The position numbers were made by a program, and so were the translations under genes. A stretch of 64,000 nucleotides of DNA from Drosophila miranda (taxonomy: Eukaryota; Arthropoda; Insecta; Diptera; Drosophilidae), in contig NC_046673.1 of NCBI RefSeq assembly GCF_003369915.1, positions 13,004,001 to 13,068,000 of the forward strand, read 5' to 3'. Position 1 is the stretch's first letter; every line of letters starts with the position of its first letter. Of the stretch, positions 42,047-56,519 are shown one piece after another. Below the pieces are notes generated by a model. The model was not told the DNA's origin and ran no database searches. It saw nothing but the letters and a program-made list of their open reading frames with translations.

Positions 42047-45000
42047 TCGCCCACGACATAGGGCATTCGCCCTCTTCCAGTTGCATATGCACACTTTCCA
42101 GGGAATAACCCTTCGTCGCAAACTAATGCAAAATATGCTACTATCATGAGTGCCATCTCTGGGTATACCTTACCTTAAACTCCCTCTCTCTCCCGCCTGC
42201 ATTGGGCACCCTCTCTCCTGTTAAGGAAATCGTCTGACGTGACGTCTTCTCCAATAAGCAATTGAAAAAAAAATAATAAACGGCCATAAAAAATATTGGT
42301 ATGGTCGTGAGCACGCATTTAAAATGTGATTTGGGGTTTTTCTATACCCTTGCAAGAGGTATTTCAAATCTCAGACAAAAAGGCATCATAGATCAGCGAT
42401 AAGCCATAGGATCGATTGACATCTTCCAAGGGTATCACCGAAGTTTTCCGATATGTGATCATTTTTCGTTTCTCTTTACGATCACATTTTGATAGGTTCT
42501 AGACGCAGATATCGAAGAGCCACCAATGTCTGTGGGTGGGGACGGGACGGCACTGCATAGCCGCTAAATATATATATATATATAGACATGTATATATTGT
42601 GTATATATTTGCCCAGACGGAAAACAGAAACATAATTAACTGTGGCGCATTCTAATGATCGGAACATCTGCCGCGTGCCTGTCCCTGGGACCTATTTACA
42701 CACATATTACGAGTATTATATTTATTTTCTTCTCTGTAATCAGCTTCGCCTCCTCCTCTGATGTTGACATTCTTATGCCTCTCTGTCCCATACACTTATT
42801 GCCATCATTTTAGTTTCAGTTTTATTTTATTTATAATTTTTGTAAGATATTCAAATGATAGTGGCGCCACCTGTATGCCGCAGTATGCCACGAATCCACA
42901 GAAAAAGGTAGAAAAGAAGAATGACAAAGAGAAACGAAAGAATGCATAGATGACGAGCAGGCGACAGATAATCGATCATAATCGGTAATCGATAGGATCT
43001 AAAAAACACGTCACGTTCGACGTCAGATCCGTTCGTCTCGCTACTACGAGTAAGAGACCTCTCCGAGCGAGTACCATACACGCTGTCCTACCAGCGTGAG
43101 CACAGCACATGAGTAACGGACAACCAAATAAAGGAGACAAGACAAGAATAAGACACATAAAAGTAGAAAACATGCAGCCATTAAAAGATAGAAGACATCT
43201 TCGAATCTGAGGCGCATCTAGAAATATTCGTGGGGCAACATTTTAAGGTACCATTTCTGGTGAAAATCTTCGTATAGTGACGAATCCAGAGCAGTGGAAC
43301 TATAAAAAAACTATTGAAGAACAATACCATGATAAGAAATACGAATTTTAAATACGAATCATTATGATTGAAGAGCGCGAGAGAGAGAGAGGGTTTACTG
43401 AAATTAGAGAATCAGGAGTTTTGGGGGAAAACTCCGACTTAAGAGCTCTCTTGCCGATTTGTTGGAATTCCGTTTTTTAAACGATAATGAGCATATCAGC
43501 GACAGCTTGGCAAATAAATCAAACACCACACACACACACACACACACACAAAAACTATTTCTATGGAGTAGCTATAACCAGGTACCAGGTAAACCCCCCG
43601 GTAACCCTTGCGGTGGCTGGTCTCTTGTCAACCAAAACCCAACCGTATGACGATGATAAGCCCAGCCCGCCCCTTGTGCAGTGGTCGGTTATCACATCCC
43701 ACACACAATGATATAGAAATGTAAAGATAACGAGCTACTACGAAATATATGTACTATATAACCGATCTTTTGTTTTCCTTTCCTTTTCCATGTGTGTGTT
43801 TTTTCTTTTTTTTGCAGGCCTACGCCGCCGGCTGCAATGTAGTCATCCTCGCAAGCACCTTCGAGCGTGTCCAGATCATACCGGGCGCCAGTCATGGCTA
43901 TGTGAAGATATCCGCCCTCGACTGCAGCACCGATACCGGCAAAATAGCGGCCGCCTACGAGAATAAGATATGCATTTTTGAGCCCACGCCGGTGATTGAG
44001 TCCAGCAAGCATAATACCCATTTCCTAGACTACAGGTGAGATTCTATAAATTGTAAACTGTAACGAGTGGAAAATGCAAATTCGTTGACAGCCTTCCTGA
44101 AAATGTCCCCTAAGCGAACAGATACATTCGTTACAAATGAAAACGGAATAGAATGCAGGAACGAAAGCTGCCCCATAACCAAACCGATACAAAATATTGT
44201 TGAGTGCCTTTTTGAATGTTTCAGTAGATAATACCCCTTTTGCCACGAGAGCCACTCGTTCGATTAAAGACGAGAAGTAACCCATAAGCGAACAGACACG
44301 TTCGTAACAAACAAATTCAGAGATAAAATAGGGGAAAAGAAGGCATTAAATGTATTATAGCCTCATATCTAAATCGGGGAAATTATAAGCCTTAGAATAG
44401 ATACATAGATGATCCAGGATTAGTTCGCTACGAACTCGATCGATTCAAGACGAAGTCAATGGAAGGACACTTGAAGACTGTGTACGATTGAAGGCGAGAG
44501 TAGACTCAATCTGGCATATTATCCGAATCAGAATCCCTTTAAAAAAGGTCACAAAATAATTCTCTAGTCCACCGCGCGACTTGTCATGCACACGATATGT
44601 ATTTAGTTGTTGGATTCTCTACTCGCTTGTGCGTCGAAGCATTGAGGAGCCTTTTGGGAGCAAGGAAGCTCGACTTTCAGGGGATACCTATCCTTTAAAT
44701 ATTATTAACTCGAAAATAGAAAGTACCCCGCCTTGAAACAGTTTTTTTGGTTATCTTTCATCCACGGCCATATCCTATAGATGGGTGCAAACGGGCTCCT
44801 TTACCAGCCACTCGAGTGTGGTGACCCTCTCGTGGAATCTGGAGGGCACACGCCTCCTCACCGGCGGCACCAACATACAGCTATGGAAGAGCAAATCGCC
44901 CACACACCAGCAGGAGGAGGAGCATACGGGTAGGTCGAGCGAATAGCAAAGCAAAGCAAGACGAATCGAATCGAAATGCCTTCATTTTTCGTAGGTGTAA

Positions 45001-48000
45001 AATTCGAGATTGGCGAGAGCAAAGAGGTGAAGCAATCGAACCAGGCCGAGGATGTGTCCACGTGGGAGAACATCTGGTCCTGCCAGACGGCCATACCCAT
45101 TTACCATATGGCATTTAGTCCCGATGGTACACTGTTCGCCACCTGCGGCCGCAACGATCGTCTGGTGAAGATCTGGTACGAGAACAAGCAGGTGCTCTTC
45201 CCCGCCAAAGGCACGACCCGGCACACGGATGACCTGAGCAGCAACACCAGCGGAGGAGGAGCGGGCGCTGGCGCTGGCGCAGGAGGAGGATCGGGTGGCG
45301 TGAGCGCCGCCATTGGAGAACTTAACTTTACGTACGTTTACATTGCCCATCCGCGGGCGGTGTCGAACATTGTGTGGCGCAAGACGAGCAAGTACATGCC
45401 CAAGGGATCGGTGGCCAACATGCTGGTGACCTCCTGCCTGGACAACATCTGCCGCATCTGGATCGAGACGGTGCTGCCCGACGACGGGCTGGTCAATATG
45501 ACCCAGTTCGATCCGCAGAATTCGCAGAATCCCAAGTTCCGGACGCACCGGCACAAGCATCGGTTTATGCAGCGACTGAAGCACATGAAGACCTGCTTTC
45601 ACATACGACGCCACATGAAGGCGGGACACGCTGCCCCGGGAGGGCCTGGTGGCATCCTGCCGCCGGCCCACATGGGCGCTGGAGCAATGGGCGGGGCCAT
45701 GGGCTCGTCGCCGGCTAGCTTCAGCAATTATCTGGGGCCCATACCGTCGCTGCCGTCGTCGTGCAGCGTTCACGACTTCCACTCGTATGGGTTTCATGGC
45801 TCGGGCGTTACGCCCGGCATGCACTTCCATCTGGCGGCCTCCATCAACGCAGAGACGGACATACCGCTGGTGCCATCGATGCAGACATCGGACCCGGCCA
45901 ACCAGAACGTCTTCATCCTGCACTGGCTGAACAACAAGGAGATGCATTTCACCCTCCAGGCAGAGGCAATACTCCAGGAGCTGACCAAGAAGGTGATCGA
46001 CGAGGAGAATGGCCATCACGGCCATTACGGACATGGTCATCATCACGGGCACTCTGGAGGCGGCGGAGTGGACCTGCCGGACGATGCACCCGGCGGCACG
46101 CACGGCACGCATGCGCACAAGAAGTATCTGCGCTCCTCCAAGTCCGTGTCGGTGGACGACAGCGGCGAGGAGTACAGCAAGTATTCGCAGCATACGGCCG
46201 GCACTGGAGCGGGTCTCCATCTGAACTCCATGTCCAACACAACGTCACAGAACTCGCTGAACAACGAGCATCAGCATCAGCAGCATCCGATCACACAGCT
46301 GGTGGATTCGCTGGACAACAAGATCGAGTGCCTGCTGAGGGACTGGCACCAGAGTCCCGATCTGCTGTTTGCCATCCATCCCGTGGATGGGAGCTACCTG
46401 ATCTGGGTGATCGAGTGGCTGGATGACTACTATCCGGGCTCGTTCCGGCAGGCGCAGGTGTCCTTCTCGACGCGCATTCCGTCGGCCTTTCCGCTGGGCG
46501 ATGCCATGTCCATGTCCACCACGGTGAGCCTCTTCAACACGGGCAGCCATCCGCTGGCCTTTAGGGACATCGCCAACAATGTGAGGAGCAAGGACGAGTT
46601 CCACAAGAACGGCCAGGCGGATGATTCGTCGCTGAAGAGCGACCAGCATGCGTTCGAGAAGCACGAGGAGGAGCAGGAGGACAACAACGAGGATGGGGAA
46701 CAGGATCAGGAGACGGACGACAGTGCAGCGGCCAGCGGAGGCGTTGCCAGCAGCTCCCAGGACTCGGCGGGAGCCAGTGGCAACGGGGTGACCAGTGCCC
46801 TGCCCCTGAACGTCTCCCCCTCCGTTTCGATGGTCACGAAGCACTCGAACGGCACCCTAAACCTCTGGCAGCTGACGTTCGCCTTCAAAACGAAATTCAC
46901 CCAAGTATTAAGCATCGGCCATGTGAGCCGTGCCTCCGGGCACCGTTTCCGGGTCAATGACATCACCTGTCACCCGGTGCTGCCGTTGCTCGTCTCCACA
47001 TCGCATCACAATCTGCCCGACTCGGAGGCCAAGTCCCCAATGTCGCCGTTCGAGCAGCCCCTGAGTGGGGGAGGCCTCACCATGGGATCCGGTACGGGCG
47101 GCGTGGCCAGTCCAGGAGGATCTGCTGGTGCCGCATCGAATGGGAACGGGAACGGCAACGACAAGGATGTCTTTACACCCACGGGCTTCTGTTCGGAGTT
47201 GATACTGTGGCGCGTGGACTCGGTGGGTCCACTGTGCTATTCGGGCGGCGTCAGCGAGCTGGCGCGCATCAACTCCCCCGAGATATCGGCCTTCAGCAAT
47301 GTGGCCTGGATACCCACGCTCCTGCCGAGCACCACCCTCGGTAGCTACAGCAATTCCCCCAGCGCCTGCTTTGTGGCCAGCGATGGGGAGAATCTGCGCG
47401 TGTATCAGGCGGTGATTGATGCCCGGACCCTGCTGGCGGAGATCTCCTGTTCGGAGAACCTCAACACGCTGCACAAGTCGCACTCGCTCTCGTCGATGAT
47501 CTCAAATGCCTCCTCCACAATGAAGGCCCAACGATCGGCGCTGCACGACAAGCTGAAGGTCGTCTCCCAGCAGTCGACGGCGCGTCCGGGGTGCATCCTC
47601 CAGCTGGACGCCATCTCGGATGCCAAACACGACTGGCAGAACACGCAGTTTCTGCATGTGTTTCAGGCCCAGCTGATAACCGGGGGCCAGCGCACCACCG
47701 CGACAGTGGAAGCCCATGATGTGGACGAGCCGCGCTACAATCCCTTCCTCGAGTCGGACATGGACGCCATTGTGGATCTGCAGCGGAATGCCGACTTCGA
47801 GGAGCCCTTCTACATTGTAAACATCGAGAAGACGCTGCGGGGCAGCACCATACACATGTGGCGGATCGTCATCAGCTCCAAGCAGCAGAACTCCTTCCTC
47901 TCCGAGACGGCCATGTATGTGCCCGACAGCAACCTCACCCAGGAAGAGCCCGAGGACAATCCCAATCCGAATGCGAACCCGAATCCCCGACGGATGTCCC

Positions 48001-51000
48001 AGGGGGCAGAGACCCTCACGGGTGCCGAGCACTTTGGCTCGCATGTGGAGGCGCCGCACATCTCCATAACCACGAAAAAGGTGTGCACTCAGGAGCTGCC
48101 GCTACCCGAGGGCGTGGATGTGATACATGCCTCCCCGGCAGCGGGCCACTTGAGCAGCTCCAGCATTTATCCGGCCTGCTTTGCCCCCTACATCATTGTG
48201 ACGGCCTGCTCGGACTCGGTGTCGCGTTTTTGGAAGTGCGAACCCATCGAGAATCCCTCCGCAGACGCTACTGGCAATGGGAATGGCGATGCCTATCACT
48301 GGTCCGAGTGGAAAATGTTTAGCCGCATCCAGCAGTCGGCGATTGAGATACCGGGCCAGCCGCTGAACATCAGTGCCGCCTACAGCGGCCGCATTGCGTG
48401 CGCCTACAAGTACGGCAAGAGCTTCACGCGACCCAACAAGGGGGACCCCGATTCGCGGTACGTGAACCTCTGCGTGGCCATCTACGAGTGCGAGAGCTCG
48501 GGCGGCAGCGAATGGGTGCTGGAGGACACCATACACCTGAAGAACGTCCACCTGCCGAGGATCAACATTGGCCACGGCATCGACTTGAGCTACCTGCACG
48601 ACAGCCGACTGCTGGCCAAGAAGCAGCGCCTCAACCAGGTGCTGCACACGTTCCAGGCCCACGACGACAGTCGATCGCCGAGGAGTGGCGAGACCACACC
48701 AGAGCTGGCCGTCAGCGTGAATCGCCAGCCCTCGGTGGCCGCCTCGGGGCTCCTGACCGTCCCCAGCTTCAGTACGCTGCAATCGTTGAGGAAGAGCATC
48801 GCCGAGAACGGGAACACCTGTCCGCTCACACAGAAGCATTTGGTGCAGCTCGATTGGGTGTCCAAGGAGGATGGCTCGCACATCCTGACAGTGGCCGTCG
48901 GCAGCAAGATTCTGCTGTACACGCCCGTCAGCTCGGACATTGCCCAGGCGAACATCAAGGCCATGAAGGAGTCGCGCTCCGTGAATCGCCCCATCCTGCG
49001 GAAGGCCAGCTCTCTGGCACAGCCCAATTTCGTGGATGAGATCCGATGGATGAAGCTGCGACAGATCGATCTACAAACGGCGGATGGACTGCCGCCGCTA
49101 CCCATGCAGATATCGTGGGTGCGCGACGGCATTCTGGTGGTGGCCATGGACTCGGAAATGCATGTGTACTCGCAGTGGAAGCCGCACTACACCTCCCACA
49201 TGGTGGGTGGTGCGAACGGCGGCAGCGAGGACGTGCCCGACACGCGCAACCTGCGCGACGAGGACCTGCGAAGTCTGGCCAACGAATCGACGCAGCTGAG
49301 GCTCAAGAACGTGGCCTCCATGCCGCTGATCAGCAAAGTGAGCACCGCCAATCTGCAGCTGCTGTCGCACGACAAGAAGCGGCGTCTGGGTAACACCAGC
49401 ATGGCCAATATGAACGGAGGCGGCGCCGTGGCCACAACCGTGGGCAGTGCCCCCAACGATCGGGACAGTGGCAGCGATGACTACCTGACGGACTTTGGCC
49501 TGTTCCAGGCCTCGCGGATCGCCTGCCCGGTGCTGCCGCAGTACCATCCCAAGCAGCTGATGGAGCTCCTGAACTGCGGCAAGATACGCTGGGTCAAGGC
49601 CATACTGGCTCATCTGGTGCGCTGCATGAGCGGCGGCTCGAATGGCGACCAGCACGGCGCCACCCAGGACGAGGACGGGTATGCCCGACAGCGCAGCTGG
49701 TCCCGCTCTCGCACTCTGAGCATCAGCTACAATGCGGCGGACAACAACAACATTCAGGCGGAGCATCGCGGCAGCACCACCCAGATCCCCGAGGAACTGA
49801 TGCTCGACTATGCGGAGATCAACTCGATTCCGCCGCTGCCCTTGTGGGTGCTGCTGAACGCGGACAGGGAGACGCCTGGCTGCCAGGGGGGCGCCAGCAA
49901 CGCGGAGAACGACAAGGACTACGATGAGCTCTTCGACATGCACAACTCGGAGGACAATCTCGACGAGCTGCTGTCGGAGGGGGAGCAGGGCAAGCGGCAC
50001 GAGCGTCGGCTCTCGCTGCCCGAGAAGCAGTCCATCTCGCACTTTGGCCCGCGACAGGGGCAGCTTCTGTCGCGCCTGCTCACGCACACACATCTGCCGG
50101 GGCTCTCGTCGCTGGACCAGATGCATCTGCTGGCCCTCGCCGATACGGTGGCCACCTGCAACACGGACTTCTCGGACAAGTTTGCCGCCGACATGGGCAA
50201 GAACACCGCAAACGTGCCCAAGGAGGGCGCCACAGCCACGGAATCGCTAGACGATTGCGGTCTGCGTTTCCTTTTGGCCATGAAACACTTTACGTATCTG
50301 CTGCGCTGCCTTCCGCTGCAGCAGCGGGCCCAGTTCCAGCGCCAGGGCGTGGGCACCTCGAACATTGTGTGGGCCTACCACTCGGAGAGCGAGGAGGAGC
50401 TGCTCAACCTGATACCCAGCTACACGAAGGGCGACCTGCGCTGGGCCACGCTGCGGGACCTGGGCATGGGCTATTGGCTGAAGAACATCAACACTCTGCG
50501 GCGTTGCGTGGAGCGGCTGGCCAAGTGCGCCTACCAGCAGAAGCAGGACCCCCTGGATGCGGCCATCTACTATCTGGCCATGAAGAAGAAGTCCCTGGTG
50601 TGGGGCCTCTTCCGGTCGATGCGGGACGAGAAGATGACCGCCTTCTTTGGCAACAATTTCGCCGAGGATCGCTGGCGCAAGGCCGCCCTGAAGAATGCCT
50701 TTGTGCTGCTGGGGAAGCAGCGGTTCGAGCATGCGGTGGCCTTCTTCCTGCTGGCCAACTCCCTCAACGACGCCATCGAGGTGTGCATGAACAAGCTGGA
50801 GGACTTCCAGCTGGCGCTCATCATCGCCCGACTGTACGAGGGCGATGCCGAGGGCTGTTACTACCACAAGCTGCTGCACGAGCACATCCTGGGCACCGAC
50901 CCGGAGACGGGACGTTGCGACATACCGCGCGCCCATCCGGACCCGTTCCTGCGCTCGATGACCTACTGGACCCTGAAGAAGTACCAGGAGAGCCTCAACA

Positions 51001-54000
51001 CCCTGCTCTTGACGGGCGGCGTGGGCAGCCTGCACAGCAGCTACCGGGAGGAGGATCTCCTCCGGCCCGAGCCACAGGCCACCAACCCGAATGTCTTCAA
51101 CTTCTACATCTATCTGCGCACGCATCCGCTGCTGATACGGCAGAACATTGCGCTGTCCGCGCAGGAGAAACGCATCGCCCATGTCGGGCTGTCGGGCTTC
51201 AACTACGAGACAGCCGGCGCGGGAGCGGGCACGGGCGGAGCCGCCTGCGACAAACAACTGCAGCTGGAGGACTCCATCACGCCCATTGAACGGCAACTGT
51301 ACTTCACCACCGCCCACGGGCATTTCAAGAGCGGCTGCCCGGCCCTGGCCCTCGAGGTGCTCAACAAACTGCCGCTGAAGATCAGCGAGGATCCATCCTC
51401 ATCGGGCAGCAGCATGGCCGGCAGCCAGGCGGCGGCCACGACCCAGCAGATCAACAAGGAGGAGCTCATCAATTCGGGGATCATGGATCAGTGGGGAGCG
51501 GCCACAGCCACGGCGGATGCCTTCGATTGGGGTGCACCTGCGGCGGGCAACGAAGCAGAGGCCAAGTTCGAGATCAAATGGGATGACGACGAAGAGGAGG
51601 CAGATGCCGATCCCATAGATGATGACGATCCCGAGATGGCCACACCCCAGCCCCCCATGGGGGCGGCAGATGCTGTTGCTGCTGCTGCCTCTGTGGGACG
51701 ATCCACGGGCGATGGCCACAAAATGGACATCATGGCGCAGCAGCTAAAGTTTGTGGCCTGCCTGAAGATCCTCATGGAGGAGCTCTCGACCCTGGCCACC
51801 GGCTTCGAGGTGGATGGCGGCCAGCTGCGCTACCAGCTGTACATGTGGCTGGAGCGGGAGGTGGAGGCCCTCAAGCAGCTGTGCAACTACTGCAGCTCCG
51901 AGCAGCAGCAGGCGAGCGACGGCAGTGGCGGCGATGCGGATGCCAAGGATGACAAGGAAATTAATGCCAGCATCTGTCCGAGCACGGAGCGGCCCACGCT
52001 CCACGAAATCCTCATGCAGGACAAGCAGGACTTCGAGGCCAAGGTCCTGCGGGCGGCCAAGCGCAAGCGCTGGCTCAAGGCCAACGAGACGCTGCTGCGT
52101 ACCCTTCTCAGCTACTGCTCGCTCCACGGCGCCAGCGGCGGGGGCCTCGCCTCTGTGCGGATGGAGCTGGTGCTGCTGCTGCAGGAGCTGCAGCAGGAGA
52201 AGACCCAACAGCAGCTGCTCAGTCCGCTGCCATTCCCCACCACCCTGCCGCTGCTGAGCGCCTGCGTGGCAGGCAACAAGACGGTGATTGCCGATCCCAT
52301 TAAATACCTGCAGTCGCAGACGGTGGACATGCTGCAGACCATCATCAAGGTGGTGCCGTTCCCCGGCATCGAGACGAGCGCCCTCAGCGAGATCTTCGTG
52401 CTGCGCGACCTCGCGGTGGCCCTCTCCTCGTGCATCTACCAGTCGCTCTGCGACTCCGAGAGCTTTGTGGTCAACAATTCGGCCTTCAACGGCTACCCCA
52501 GTCCTGGCATGGAGAACATTGCGAAGATCAACTCCTCGTTCGAGTGCTCGTATCTGGTGGGCAGCCGAAATGCGTACGGACGGAGGCGCAAGTACTCGAC
52601 GGACGAGCCGGCGGGCATCTGTACGACGCCCTCCAAGTGGCCGGGTGTCACCAATCTCCGGGCGTTGCTTGCCCGCGAGAAGGATGAGGATGTGCCCAAG
52701 CTGAATGTCCTGCTGCTGGAGTCCTTTGTCTCCACATACATGGCGCTGTTCATCTACTCGCTGTGCACCTGCGACAGTCGGCTGCTCTACCGTTTGAGCG
52801 GCCAGAGCTTCAACAATGACACCTGGTCGACACTCTTTGGCGGCGGCATGAAGAAGCTGCTGATCAAGCCGGCCTCGGGTCAGGCCCAGAGCCTGCCAGC
52901 GGCAGCAGGAGCAGCCGGCCCCACTTCGGATGACCCAACAGCCGATGAGAACAGCGTATGGAACACCGTGACCTCCATCACGAAGCAGCGCATGAAGCTT
53001 AACATGAAGATCCTGGGCAGCTTTAGCCAGAGCAGCACCTCGAACAACATGAAGGAGGACAAGCCCACATACCGGGAGCAGTTCATGCCGCCAGAGACAT
53101 CGATGCTCTCCTATTTCCTGTCCAAACCGCCGCCAGGTACAACGGGTAAGTAGCTCACGCGACGCCAGGAACTCGCATCATTATCTTGGGGATGATTCCC
53201 CCCTCCTCTTACAGAGTGCGATGATTACGACACAGATGACTCGCACGAGTCGGAGAACGAGGAGGAAGAGGAGGACGACGACGATGTGAACGTGAGTCGG
53301 ACCCAACTGAAAGCCAAAGACAATACGGAGCACACCAATCCCACATCGTACTCGTGGAGCATACTCCGTTTGGCCCTCATCAAGATCACCACCCACAAGA
53401 TCCAGGAGCTGGTGAAGGTGGCAGGAATCGAGCTGCAGGGTAGTTGTACCACCATCCATCCACATGGTGGAGCAGCCCCACAGAGCACCGATCACTAATC
53501 CCCTATCTGTTCGCAGATCTGCCCGTGATCAGTCCCCTGTCGCACGAGGTGCTGCGCACTCTCAATCGCTGGCAGGAGTTCGCCTTGAGCGACCTGATCG
53601 CCCGGGGACCCCCAACACGGCAGTATATACCTGGCTGTTATGCGGAGAGCGGCATCAATGGGCTGGCCATCCACAAGTATCGATCGCTGCTGAACAAGGA
53701 CAACACACCGTTTGTGTCCGGTTCCTCGGCGGGACCCATACGACGACTGTGGAACTTCCTGGTGCGCCAGGAGCCCGCCCAGGAGGTGTTCATCAAGAGC
53801 ATCTTTGGCAAGAATATGGAGGGGCATCATCATCATGGCCACACGCGCGGCTCCCAGCCCGACAACGAGACGGATGAAGGTGCGTGTCTCATGCCCCCCC
53901 AATCCTTGTCCGGTCCCACGGTCTACCATGTGCTATAACTCCTGTATCCTTCGTGTCTATCCTGCAGGTCAATCGCATTCAACCAGCGAGAATACAGACC

Positions 54001-55606
54001 ACATTCGCATCATACACAAGGATCACGAATCGATATTGTCCTTCTGCTTGAAGAACAACAGCTCCTCTATGATCGCGTTCTCCAATCCGCGCGAGATCCA
54101 GGAGTTCGACATCTCCCTGCTGCTGGAGTCGCCCAATTGGTACGAGGATGAGTGCGACTACGATATGATGAACCTGTCGAAGGATGCGGACACCAATAGT
54201 TCCGCCTTCCTCATCATTCAATCGCAAGAGCAGTACGTACTCCCCACTGGCCTTTGGGGGCTCCCATTTCATTTAACTTTACCCTGCTCTCTGCAGGAAT
54301 CAATTTGGAAGCAGCAGTAATCCAAATGAAAGCAATAGCAGTACACAAAGCGCCTCGCAGTCGGGACGTGGCACGTCCATGGTGAGTGGAGTGGAAGCAC
54401 AGCACGAGCTGGCACTGGAACTGGCCATAATCGGACACTTTTGTTGCAGGTGCAGCGCCACAAGGTGGACAATGTTAAGCGTATGAGTGCTCATCCATTG
54501 ATGCCCCTCTATCTGACCGGCGGACAGGATGGTTCAGTGCAGATCTGGGAGTGGGGCCACCAGCAGCCCGTTTGCTCGCCACGTACCTCTGGCACCTTTG
54601 CGAAAGTGACCCGCTGTCGCTTCTCGGAGCAGGGCAACAAGTTCGGCATCGGCGATGGTGATGGCAACCTGAGCCTCTGGCAGGCGGGCATCGCCTCACA
54701 GAATAATCGTTCGTTTATTGTGAGTGGAATCCCATCCCATGCATAACACCATTATGATGCAATTCCCTCTCTCTCCACAGAGTTATCAGTGCCACAATAA
54801 GACGCTTTCTGATTTTGTATTCCTTGGCTCTTGCAGTCTACTGGCCAGCGGTGGGTTGCCTGATTTCAGACTGCCTTCCAGACTGCTCTTCTATATTAAT
54901 GCATTTCTCTTTTAGCTGGTCAAAGTTCCGAGAACAAAAACATCAACATTTGGGACACATTGCTGCCCCACAAAAAGTCGTGTGTGTCAGGTAAATAACC
55001 ATCGAGGATTAAATAAACCGCATATCATTATGCTTGCACTATTTTGCACAGCATTCACCTGTCACGATCAGGGTTCGTCCTGTCTGGTGTTTGCGCCACA
55101 GCATCAAGTGCTAATCTCGTGCGGCAAACGCGGCGATGTATGCGTCTTCGATGTTAGACAGCGCACGCTGCGACATCGTTATCAGGTATGGGATTGCTTC
55201 CTTGGAGAGACGTGAAACCTTTCCCGAAATGGTATTCAAATGTTTCGTATTTTCAGGCGCACGATAGCACCATCAAGTGCATTGCTTTGGATCCCCATGA
55301 GGAGTTCTTTGTCACTGGCTCCATTGAGGGTGACATTAAGGTACAGAAAGGCTTCCCATAATCAATACCCAATACCCAATAATTGCAATATTCTTTCTGT
55401 TTCAGATATGGGACATGAATCAGTTCATGCTGATCAATACGTTCCCCCATGAGCATGCCAAGAATGGTTTCTTCAAGCATACCGGCCAGGGTGTCAGCCA
55501 GGTGACGGTCGATCCCTTTGGGCGACTGTTCTCGTGTGGGTCCGATGGTTGCATGAAGGTCCGCCTGCTGGTCGAGAAGGATAATATTGTGCACTCTGTG
55601 TATTGA
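41049..55606 (+). CDS. Rbcn-3A: Rabconnectin-3A (DmX), V-ATPase assembly regulator
   Basis: Fourteen exons: 41049-41135, 43818-44035, 44781-44929, 44995-53145, 53215-53439, 53517-53879, 53968-54232, 54297-54381, 54450-54719, 54781-54850, 54916-54990, 55052-55185, 55257-55340, 55406-55606. All junctions keep frame and give 3,458 residues. WD40 blades occupy the N-terminal part ([20 protein letters not shown]) and the C-terminal 280 residues. A Rav1p_C domain lies near 1900-2100 ([38 protein letters not shown]). Low-complexity linkers (His, Asn-Pro, Gln) lie between. With Rbcn-3B it forms the fly RAVE-like complex that assembles V-ATPase on endosomes, affecting Notch trafficking. Exon 4 alone is 8,151 nt. 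Confidence 0.97.
41136..43817. other. Rbcn-3A intron 1
   Basis: AT-rich intron of 2.7 kb with a (CA)18 tract (42007-42043), another CA tract (43527-43551) and TG tracts. No embedded gene found. Confidence 0.6.
42007..42043. repeat. (CA)18 microsatellite
   Basis: Uninterrupted CA tract in Rbcn-3A intron 1. Confidence 0.95.
44036..44780. other. Rbcn-3A intron 2
   Basis: Contains two arms of the short inverted-repeat family (44106-44130 and 44281-44307), otherwise featureless. Confidence 0.6.
44106..44307. repeat. Two arms of the CGTTCGCTTATGGG repeat family
   Basis: CCCTAAGCGAACAGATACATTCGTTAC and CCCATAAGCGAACAGACACGTTCGTAAC-type arms (first 20 bases closely alike) lie about 175 bases apart in the same orientation. 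They are the complement of the arms in the element at 34391-34555. Confidence 0.6.
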
Positions 55607-56519
55607 AAACAACTACAAACAAACAAAACTACATATATGTATTCTATGCGTGTTCTATATGTATTTGTGTATATCTCGTGTACATTTCTACTGCGCTCCT
55701 ACGCTCCTATTTGTGTGTGACCTTTGTCCGTATCCATCATCTAGTATCCAGTATCCAGTATCCGTTCCCGTTTCCGTGCTCTCGCGTCTCTTGTTAGTCT
55801 CCTGTTAGTGTGTGCGCGCCTCCTGATGAGTGTCCTATTTGTTGTTGTATTCTTTGTTAAAACGTTGATTATATGCTAAAATTATGATTGTATTTGAATT
55901 TTTCATACACATATATGTATATTATTATTATAATTATAACTATTATTATTATTATTATTATTGTATTCCATATATATTTTTTTTCTGTTTTGTCTATTTA
56001 CAATCTAAACAAAAAAAAAAACTTGTTTGACGAATTTTACGCAAATTCGTTTCAATGTTCGATGAGTATTTCCTAAACAGACTATAAACTATACAGATAT
56101 ACACTATATACGAAATATATATATACATATATATACATATATGTGTATATATTATACATCTATTATATTATATGCTTTAAATCAATTATTAATTATTATT
56201 ATATACGATATACAAGACATTCGACAGTATGGTAATTGATATGCTTACGAATATATATTACGATCTATGTATGTCTCTTTTTGTGTTGAGCTTTGTGCGA
56301 AATTTGTCTGTTGTTGAAAATCAATCAAGATATACTATACTATACTATATATATATATATGTATATGTATGTATACCTAAAAGAAATCTAAATGAATTAA
56401 CTTAAAAAGTAAATAAAGTGCAAATTAAATACAATAAATACGTTGATTCTTTTGTTAATTGATGGCACTCGTTCTAATACAATTATTACAGTAGTTTTTC
56501 GTATAATTTATTCAAGATC
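55607..56519. other. Rbcn-3A 3' UTR
   Basis: AT-rich with TA and TAT repeats. Polyadenylation signals AATAAA lie at 56412-56417 and near 56433. It converges on the candidate minus-strand gene ending at 56520. Confidence 0.6.
56507..56512 (-). terminator. Polyadenylation signal of the candidate gene at 56520
   Basis: AATAAA on the minus strand, seven bases after the stop codon of the frame at 56520-56969. Confidence 0.4.

Noticed and set aside
41830-42156. ORFs across CA/TG tracts in Rbcn-3A intron 1
   Set aside because: Encoded by dinucleotide repeats (VCVCVC, HTHTHT).
44982-46220. 412-codon minus-strand ORF within Rbcn-3A exon 4
   Set aside because: Antisense of a GC-rich coding exon; composition typical of shadow frames.
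49098-50126. 342-codon minus-strand ORF within Rbcn-3A (and similar at 50247-51323)
   Set aside because: Antisense shadows; the sense strand is clearly Rbcn-3A.
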